64,000 bases of DNA from Celoporthe dispersa (lineage: Eukaryota; Ascomycota; Sordariomycetes; Diaporthales; Cryphonectriaceae). Of the stretch, positions 57,401-64,000 are shown in pieces. The stretch covers positions 1,178,001 to 1,242,000 of the forward strand of contig WAID01000006.1 of assembly GCA_016584495.1 (NCBI GenBank), in the 5' to 3' direction. The translations under genes and the position numbers were made by a program. Within the stretch, counting starts at the first letter, position 1; every line of letters starts with the position of its first letter. The notes under the pieces are model-generated. The model had not been told where the DNA came from and did not search any database. It was given only the letters and a program-made list of their open reading frames with translations.

Positions 57401-58299
57401 TACCAAGAGATATATAGCTCAGGATAATTTAGTTGCAAAAGCGATATAATAACGCAACGGAGCGTTTCTAACGTACGCAAGAACCAACTATCATTGCGAG
57501 CCTCTATGTGAGGGCTCCTCCCTACAGCGTCCCCTTTCCTCCTGCAGCATAGCTTGCATGCGTTGCATCTCCAACGGTCGCATCGCGTTCTTATGTTGAT
57601 TTTCTAAAGGCTGAATAATTGCCTTTAAATAACGCTGTCGCCGCTTGATTAACTTATCCCTATCGAACGAGTCCTATTCCTTGAATGTGATATCTCACCC
57701 GCACTCGAGATACAGGTTCTTAATTTTCCACAGTGCCATTTCGAGCTCTCGAATATTCCGAAACGAGGTCTTCTCCCTCTTATTATAATAGCTCGGTGGC
57801 TCAATATTTTTCAGCTACCATTTGTCCCACAGCGCATACATAGGCGTTCTAAGAATGTGAAGGGAGCGATATAACTCGATCCAAAGGGCTAATAGGACTT
57901 AGGACGGAACTCGCGCGGAAATATATACATAGCCTTCCACTTCCACCGGCTCGTCAAATAACTTCTATTTTGTTATAAGGCCTAATTATTATAGCTAGTT
58001 CTTCGTCCCCCCCCCCCCCCCCGAGAGATTGTATTCTCCAAATCGTATTGCAAGTATATCGTCTTATATATATCGGTATTATAAATCAAAGAGTAGCCAT
58101 AAAGTCCCGACTGCGTCAGTCTAATTCCATAGTAATGAATCAAGTTATCATCATTGGTAAGGTCGACATCGATCCCTCGCAGCGCTTCGAAATCACTCTT
58201 GTTATCTCGATCAGTATAATAGTCGATAGGTATAGTGCTCAGCTTGATGTTAGGCTTGTGAGCGACGCTATCAACGGCAATGTATGGCAACTTGGGCAT
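57400..58299 (-). pseudogene. Decayed repeat-type ORF
   Basis: Read on the minus strand, a protein-like but broken frame is visible. 58299-57982 encodes MPKLPYIAVDSVAHKPNIKL and continues with many Asp/Tyr residues to a poly-Gly stretch from a C-run (58008-58022). Further on, about 57790-57490 reads in segments (NKREKTSFRNIRELEMALWK; LENQHKNAMRPLEMQRMQAML; EERGRCREEPSHRGSQ) separated by stops. The AT-rich mutation load and in-frame stops suggest an old inactivated repeat, possibly through RIP. I cannot name the family. Confidence 0.4.
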
Positions 58300-59112
58300 T
58301 TGATCGATTGCATCAGGAAAGTAATCTGCTTATAGAGCGGCTTCGCGAAACAATTGTGCTATCGCGGCTGCATCTGGGATCACGAGCAGCGAGGGCTCTA
58401 TTGCCGCAAGCTGTACGGAAAATTGTACAGTTCGGTGACAGACTTGATGAGCTTGGCGTGTCGATCCACAGCAGCACAATCTGTGAACGTTTTGGCCTTG
58501 CATTTATAAACAGTGTAAAGACTGAATTAGTACGGCGCAGACATCTGCTCCAGCTCCGACGCCAGGAGCAGCAGACGACAGGAGTAGCGAAGACAGGAGG
58601 AGCGGCAGAGGCAGAATACTCAGCAGAGGCGCACCCCCGCTTTGGCCAGCTGTGCAGCAGGCCCTTCTTCGACCGTGCACCAGGCGCTGCAGAGATATAG
58701 CTGGGAGCAGAGCCGGCGGACGCAGGGGGCGATCGTCCGGGCGATAGTGATCGCACGACTAGAGGGCTTTCTGGAGGAGCACTACCGGGGGGTAGCGGTA
58801 GCGGAGGCAAAGTGCGTAGACTGCCTTCTTGGGCGGCAGATAGCGGTGATGCACGCATGGCAGGACTGCCCTGGGGCGCGAGAGGAGCTGCAGGAGGAAA
58901 TTGATATGCTTCGGACGGACACGCGGCAGCAGGGCTACTTGGGATCGTACCTGACCTACTCGCTGTGCATGTGTCCACAGTATCTGTGCGCTAGGTTCCA
59001 GCCTGCCGAGGGGGGGGGGTCTGGCCTGTCCTATATACAGCGCAGAGCTGAGTGTACATACGGCAAGACGTTTGTGAATAGCTTAATTAGCTTTTGCTCA
59101 AATACACTATAA
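58300..59112 (+). pseudogene. Broken Cys/His-containing ORF, possible helicase-element tail
   Basis: Two overlapping frames (up to 58700, and 58642-59112) together look like one decayed protein. The second carries a CVDCLLGR..H-x4-C cluster followed by YSLCMCPQYLCARF. Spacing of this kind recalls the zinc-binding tail next to repeated RecQ-like (telomere-linked) helicase genes in fungi; the resemblance is weak and from memory. The first frame has a Leu/Arg-rich helical region (RLHLGSRAARALLPQAVRKI). Confidence 0.35.
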
Positions 59113-59403
59113 TGTCCAGGAGATTCTATATCTTTGCAGCCTGCATAAGATTGTAGGCCCTCGAGGGAGTAAGCTCGAGAGAGAGTGAGGGTAGCAGGCC
59201 ACTGGTCTATCAGGCCCAGCTTGTCGTGGATGTCTACTTAGCGCAACACTCTTGTCCGCCTCCGAATCGATAGCTGCGTTAAGGAGGTCGAAAAATATCA
59301 ACCGAAAGCTTTTATCGTCGGCCATATCAACAAGGCGCCTCAGCCTTGACTGCATATCTGCTGCCAGAACTGCAGTGATCCGCGGCCTCTTATGTTTGTT
59401 CAT
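59107..59403 (-). pseudogene. Short repeat-derived ORF
   Basis: Minus-strand frame starting MNKHKRPRITAVLAADMQSR and continuing LVDMADDKSFRLIFFDLLNA, then a low-quality tail. It directly abuts the preceding broken ORF in opposite orientation. The front half looks protein-like; whether it is expressed is unknown. Confidence 0.3.
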
Positions 59404-59715
59404 GTATTAATTCTAGATTATAGATAATCAATAGGAAACTCCAGCCGACGTATTAAATATTTCATATAATTAATCCACTTTCAGAGTACGTCTGCCTTAA
59501 AGTCGAAGACCTCTCGGTAAGTTAGAGTAGTAAAGTTAATATACTCGCGATATGAATTGGAAATATTTTTGAAGACTCGTCCTGTAGTAGCGCTGAAACT
59601 TCATATATTGGAAATGTGCTGATATTTTAGTCTTTTCTATTGCTAACGGACGCGAGGCTCTCAAGACTTCAGCGATGGAGCGGAAGCTCAAGAGCTCTCG
59701 ACTCGCTGTCCGCTT

Positions 59716-61839
59716 CTAAAACCCCCGATTTTGCCGACGTGATATTGTCACTCTCTGAGTTGAGGCAACATTATCAAATGCGGACCCAGGGTCTTCCATC
59801 ATACCGCATATAGCTTCGAACTCCACTCCTTCAAGAGCGTCTGCTTCAAGTAATTCTGGAGCCAAGATTGCCGCGAAAGCGGTCAGTCCTCCCACTATCG
59901 CCTCACAGTCGAAGCCGTCGTCTGTCTTGTCCAATGTTACACCGATGTTGAGGTGGTTTGCGTACGGGTCGTCCTTGGTGCCAGCGACAACCGTGATCGA
60001 ATCGGGCGCATTGCACATGCGTGCGCTGTAGTGGCAGACTACGGGAACCCCACAGGATTCCTCGCAGCGTTCGCTCAGGGCACGAGCTTCTTCATCAGCT
60101 AGCCCGGCGCGCTCCCAAAGAACGTGATTGTCGTGACGACGTACTTTGCGCCGGAGACGCCTGGTCGAGATGGGGCCCGAGCCGCAGCCGGAACCTGTCT
60201 CGTCGGCCTCGGCCTCGTACTCAACGTCCTGGCATAAATTCAGGCCCGAGTTGTTGAGGGCGGAAATCCACGACGCGAGCCCGGTCGCAAGCATCTTGTC
60301 GAAAACGTCCATGCTCGAGTACTGAGCACCATCGATGTACATGGCCGGCTTCAGAGGCTCTTCGCCTCCGTCGAGGACAGCTTCGACATTGTCCATCTCC
60401 TGGTGGTCACTCTTGCAGCCATCGCTGTCGCACATATCCGCCAGCTTGCCGTACATCTCGGTAGCCAGTTTCGAGCCACCATCGTCGCCATCATCCGCGT
60501 TTCCAATGTCGATCGTGCCGACATTGGCCACCCACGCAACAATGGTAGGCGACGCCACCGCGGTCGTGGGTGTGCAGCCGGATACCGTCGTGCACGTCTC
60601 TTGGCCTCCACCGACGCCGCCGACCAGCGTGCAGGCATAGCAATTGGCAGTCCAGGACGATGTGTCGGTCGTAACACTCGCTTGAGCGGTGGCGCCGGGC
60701 ACGCTGGAGTACGCACAGCTCTCTGAGTATGCCGTCGCGCTCTTGATAATGCTCAGTGTCAAAGAGCTAGATCCGACTACACAGTCGCAGTAGCTTCGTC
60801 AACCCCCGTGCCGGGGGATGGGCCTACCACCGAACAGTCGATAGATGGCGGCTTGGTAATCATGCTCGTCGATTCTGCGGTGATGGACAAGGTCGATGGT
60901 ACAGACACTGTGTCTGGCGGGGCAGTTGTCGCGCCTGAGCACTCGCCAGCATCGGTGTCGCGTTTCGCATTGTTGCATGATGGTGCCACAGGGTCTTTGA
61001 ACCGGGTAGCTTGACCGCCGGTGAAGCACTGGCTCGAGGTCCAAAAGACTTCGAGCGCTAGCCAGGTGTAGCTATCGGCGTTGTTGATGCACTGATCAGG
61101 GTTATCTTTGAGCATCTGCCGCGTGTTGTAAGGACCTGTTGATGAACATCAGCCCCAGCACCATAACTTCGATCGAGTGGGGGTTGCTCATCGTCATCAT
61201 ACCGTATCCGTTTTTCCCTCCAACATCTGTAATGTGACTTCCAGTAACAGCCATCCCGATCTCGTCGTTGTGCATCCACTCGTGCAAAAAGGTGGCGCCG
61301 AGGAAATCCATTTTGTCATTCAGAGTATCGCCGATATCATCACACGTCAACTGGGTATACCTGGGTGTTTGGGCGTAGGCTTCAGAGCAGAAATGAGTGT
61401 ACGAGGAACCTTCTGGCATCTCGTCCGACCTTGCCTGCTCGGGCCACATAAATGTGTAAGCCACTGCTCCTTGGTCACATGCATCTAGGCTTGGGTTGAC
61501 TGCAGACATGTCAAATCCGCTGGTTCTGCACAGTGCCAAACGGTCCTCTCCCTCTCCTGGGTTGCTCGGGTCAGATACGATCCGCTCGAACACTTTCTGA
61601 ACATTTGCATGGTCGCTTTCTGGAAAATATTTCGACCATATATCCTTGTAGTCGTCGTAGTTATTCAACACCCGAGTGACAAGGTCGATAGCATCAGGCA
61701 GCGCTGCTTTGAGCACCTCTTCCTGGCCGGATGCAAAGTTATGCGTGTCTATGAAAAGAGGGTATGCTCTTCGAGACAAGGACGGGTGACCCATGGCCCA
61801 CGGAAGCAGTAAGAGGGGGGTTATAAGATATAACAACAT
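59716..61839 (-). CDS. Secreted aspzincin-like metalloprotease with C-terminal extension
   Basis: The ATG at 61839 starts a signal peptide (MLLYLITPLLLLPWAMG). The catalytic part carries FLHEWMH (residues 186-190) and, after about 14 residues, ITDVGGKNGYG, matching the HExxH plus downstream Asp arrangement of M35 (aspzincin/deuterolysin-like) peptidases. Then PYNTRQMLKD and NADSYTWLALEVFW follow. The intron 61136-61202 (GTATGA...CAACAG) joins GYG to PYN. After the protease module comes a Ser/Thr-rich linker and a long extension with CYACTLVGGVGGGQETC, CQDVEYEAEADETG, VVCHYSARMCN and a C-terminal acidic region ending RRQNRGF. A one-base loss near 60780 (ACTGTGTAG instead of ACTGTG-GTA-type) breaks the frame between linker and extension; an unseen intron is the alternative. 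Likely extracellular protein degradation. Confidence 0.75.
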
Positions 61840-62746
61840 GGCGAAAGATGCTCTAGGTGGTTCAATATAACAGTTTGAGTAACGAGTAAAGAATGAAATG
61901 AGTGTGAAAGCAATGCTCAGAATTTGAGGACAGAGATGACAGATGTAAGTGAAGTGGCTTGCATTTGCTCAGGGAACGACTGTGATTTCGGTTTGAAGTC
62001 TTCATTATCGATCAATTTCTGGCACAAATTGTTCTCCTTATAGCCTGAGAGCGATCAATTTTTCCCAACCACAAATCTATTACTATCAGTGGTTGATAGA
62101 GCGCTTTCCTTAAAGGTCGTCTGACATAAACTTCCGATTTTATTCCTCGAGCATGCAACTAGATCTATTTTTTGATGCCAAGAACATCTCGTTATACATC
62201 CTATAGGGGGCTAGGTAGTTAAAATAGTATTAGCAGTGTGGTAAGTCAGCTTTAATTGACACTGCCAAGGCCTAAGGGCTTACCTAAAACTCCGCTGGTG
62301 GCTTATAAAAGAAGTCTGAAACGTAGACATTTTGAGGCGTATTCAGTAAATATTAATTAAAGAGCTGTCGCAATTAGCCAATAAAGTCCGCTCCTGAGTA
62401 CCTACTTAAGCTATAAATACATAAAGATGAGGTTCTCTTGTAGAGCTTTTTAAATACGGGAGGATTATACTTGTTGTGCTACTTCCATTAGGGTAACCTG
62501 TATTCCGGCCCAAATAATGCTCGTTGGACCTTTACATGCAACTGGCAGCTAACTTAAGAAACTTACTGTAACTCTAATAGGAAAATGCTCCTCCTGGCTG
62601 TGCTAACAGCTCAGGCCCGTCGCTTTATATAGCCGCTTATCATCCCGCTCATGCGTTGACTTTCTTCTTCTACACCATCCACCTACTATCAACAGATCCC
62701 AGCCTCTCATCACTTCAGGTGCCTGCTATTTCGAATTCGGCCAGCC
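61840..62746. other. AT-rich intergenic, divergent promoters
   Basis: AT-rich and gene-free; upstream regions of the protease gene and of the small unknown gene. Confidence 0.45.
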
Positions 62747-63349
62747 ATGTCTTTTACCCCCCATATACTGGCGGAAACACATATTCCGACTACTCTTTCA
62801 TTCACGTCGGGGCCGGAACCGCAACTCAGGCTCACACTCACTTTAGTGGGCGCACAGCAACCGGTCACGATCAGCAGAGACAACTATTCTCTATTCACGC
62901 CAGCCAATGCTTTCACGATTCATGAGGTGCCTGGCGGTCGGACAGTTGAGACAATCTTTATTGATATCTGCAGGCGCTCTGCACCACCACTGCGTCTCGA
63001 CGCCGAGCACGCAGATCAGTTCTTGACTTTAGAGCCCGGCATACCTTTCGAGCTCCATAACCTGAACTTCCGGCCCCTCGGATCAGAGGGATACAGACAT
63101 GAAGAGACAAAGACGTCTGCAGACTCGGGCGATGGTGACAAATATCAAAAATACAAATTTTTGCAACTGGGAATGCATCTGTTAGAGCCGGGGAAGCAAT
63201 ATTCCATACGGGTGCGAGAGGAGGTGGAGATTGATACATGGCGCTGGGGAACAAAAGAGGAGCTGATGCCTTGCAACTGGACTATCGCAGATGTGGATGC
63301 GCTTAAGGTCATCTCAGGTGAAGGTGTCAAGGTTCAGGTTCAGGAATAG
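62747..63349 (+). CDS. Conserved fungal protein of unknown function, about 200 aa
   Basis: Single exon, start MSFTPHILAETHIPTTLSFT. Alternating short hydrophobic strands (LRLTLTLVGAQQPVTI; ELHNLNFRPLG; KYKFLQLGMHLLEPGKQYSI; EIDTWRWGTKEELM) suggest a compact beta-sandwich fold. There is no signal peptide, membrane segment or catalytic motif. The LLEPGKQY and WGTKEE blocks seem familiar from small ascomycete hypothetical proteins, but I cannot name a family. Confidence 0.65.
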   Translation: MSFTPHILAETHIPTTLSFTSGPEPQLRLTLTLVGAQQPVTISRDNYSLFTPANAFTIHEVPGGRTVETIFIDICRRSAPPLRLDAEHADQFLTLEPGIPFELHNLNFRPLGSEGYRHEETKTSADSGDGDKYQKYKFLQLGMHLLEPGKQYSIRVREEVEIDTWRWGTKEELMPCNWTIADVDALKVISGEGVKVQVQE

Positions 63350-64000
63350 GATACTGAGTGTGTATATAAGAGTCTTCTAGACTTTCAGGAGTCTAATATG
63401 CTGCGGTGATTTAGCACTGCTACCTGCTTGTCTTTTTGTCTTGTCTGAGCTTTGAGGTCCAATGGATCGTCCTCGACCAATACCATGCGCCCAAGTCTGC
63501 CCGTGAAGTGCTCCGTCGTAAGCGCCGCCGCCGCCTCGCTCGGGGAGCCCATGGCTTGGCCCCCCCTCCTGCTGCCAGCTGTAACCAGAGACTCAACAAA
63601 GTAGTGATTGTTCCGATGGTTGAGTGGCTCATATGCGCACCATCGGGCCAGAAGCCATCCGTAGCTGCAAAGTCGACTACGGCCTCCTATAGCTCAGCGC
63701 TATCCAGCTCCACGACCAAGTGGTCGACGGTGGCGGCCTCGTGCGTCTTCAACCTGTCGCTTAACACCATTTAAAAACAACAAAAGGGAACACCGCATCG
63801 GGCGATCAGATCATGCCCCTCACGACCCTGACGGCGGCACTCAAAGCTTCCAATGACCCACGCATACAACAAGCAAGCACGTGAAAACAGGATTGAACGT
63901 AGACGGGGACGGGCGAGGGCGGCCTTATTTATGCTGCGGCGCGGGGGGCCAGGGGGAGCCTACTGGGGTTCACGACACAGCGCCATGCCTGATCGGGCAG
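63350..64000. other. Intergenic to window end
   Basis: Short frames on both strands at 63420-63774 are open but not recognisable. The minus strand reads KTHEAATVDHLVVELDSAEL, a stop, then EAVVDFAATDGFWPDGAHMS, which might be a decayed gene end. GC-rich at the edge. Confidence 0.3.

Noticed and set aside
1..64000. CRISPR arrays, bacterial operons, tRNA or rRNA genes
   Set aside because: No spaced direct repeats of CRISPR type, and no A-box/B-box pairs or rRNA stretches recognised by eye. A tRNAscan or Infernal run would settle the tRNA question.

Overview
The window is nuclear DNA from a filamentous ascomycete, most likely a Sordariomycete. Genes have several short introns with GT[AG]NGT donors, CTRAC-type branch sites and YAG acceptors. 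Conserved single-copy fungal genes (VAC7, DIM1, RPL10, RPL30) are present, spacers are GC-rich with pyrimidine tracts, and there are no operons.

Layout. 1-2.2 kb: 3' part of a conserved acidic fungal protein. 3.1-4.2 kb: GPI-anchored CFEM-like cell-surface protein. 5.4-6.7 kb: a twin pair of tiny two-exon single-pass membrane proteins that a simple ORF search misses. 7.2-8.1 kb: minisatellites. 8.5-10.1 kb: C2H2 zinc-finger protein. 11.1-11.5 kb: small Cys-rich protein. 12.2-15.1 kb: VAC7. 15.1-22.9 kb: a gene-poor, low-complexity spacer. 22.9-24.9 kb: coiled-coil protein. 27.7-29.8 kb: divergent RPL30/RPL10. 32.5-34.3 kb: conserved unknown protein. 35.1-36.4 kb: DIM1. 37.7-39.5 kb: alpha-arrestin.

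At about 40 kb base composition turns AT-richer, and from 40.1 to 56.5 kb there is a coherent diterpenoid biosynthetic gene cluster. It holds a bifunctional diterpene cyclase (class II DADD and class I DEYME motifs), a Ure2p-type glutathione S-transferase, an MFS efflux pump, two cytochromes P450 and a SAT4/rhodopsin-type membrane protein. No GGPP synthase or pathway regulator lies inside the window. A repeated TTGGGGGC-like element, once as an inverted pair and twice inside an 83-bp tandem duplication, sits in three of the cluster's promoter regions. The cluster is followed by decayed repeat-derived ORFs (57.4-59.4 kb), a secreted aspzincin-like metalloprotease and a small conserved unknown protein.

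A recurrent feature is single-base frame breaks in otherwise intact genes, nearly all at C/G homopolymer runs, including the essential DIM1. They look like homopolymer length errors in the assembly rather than gene decay, and the affected genes are annotated here as single loci.
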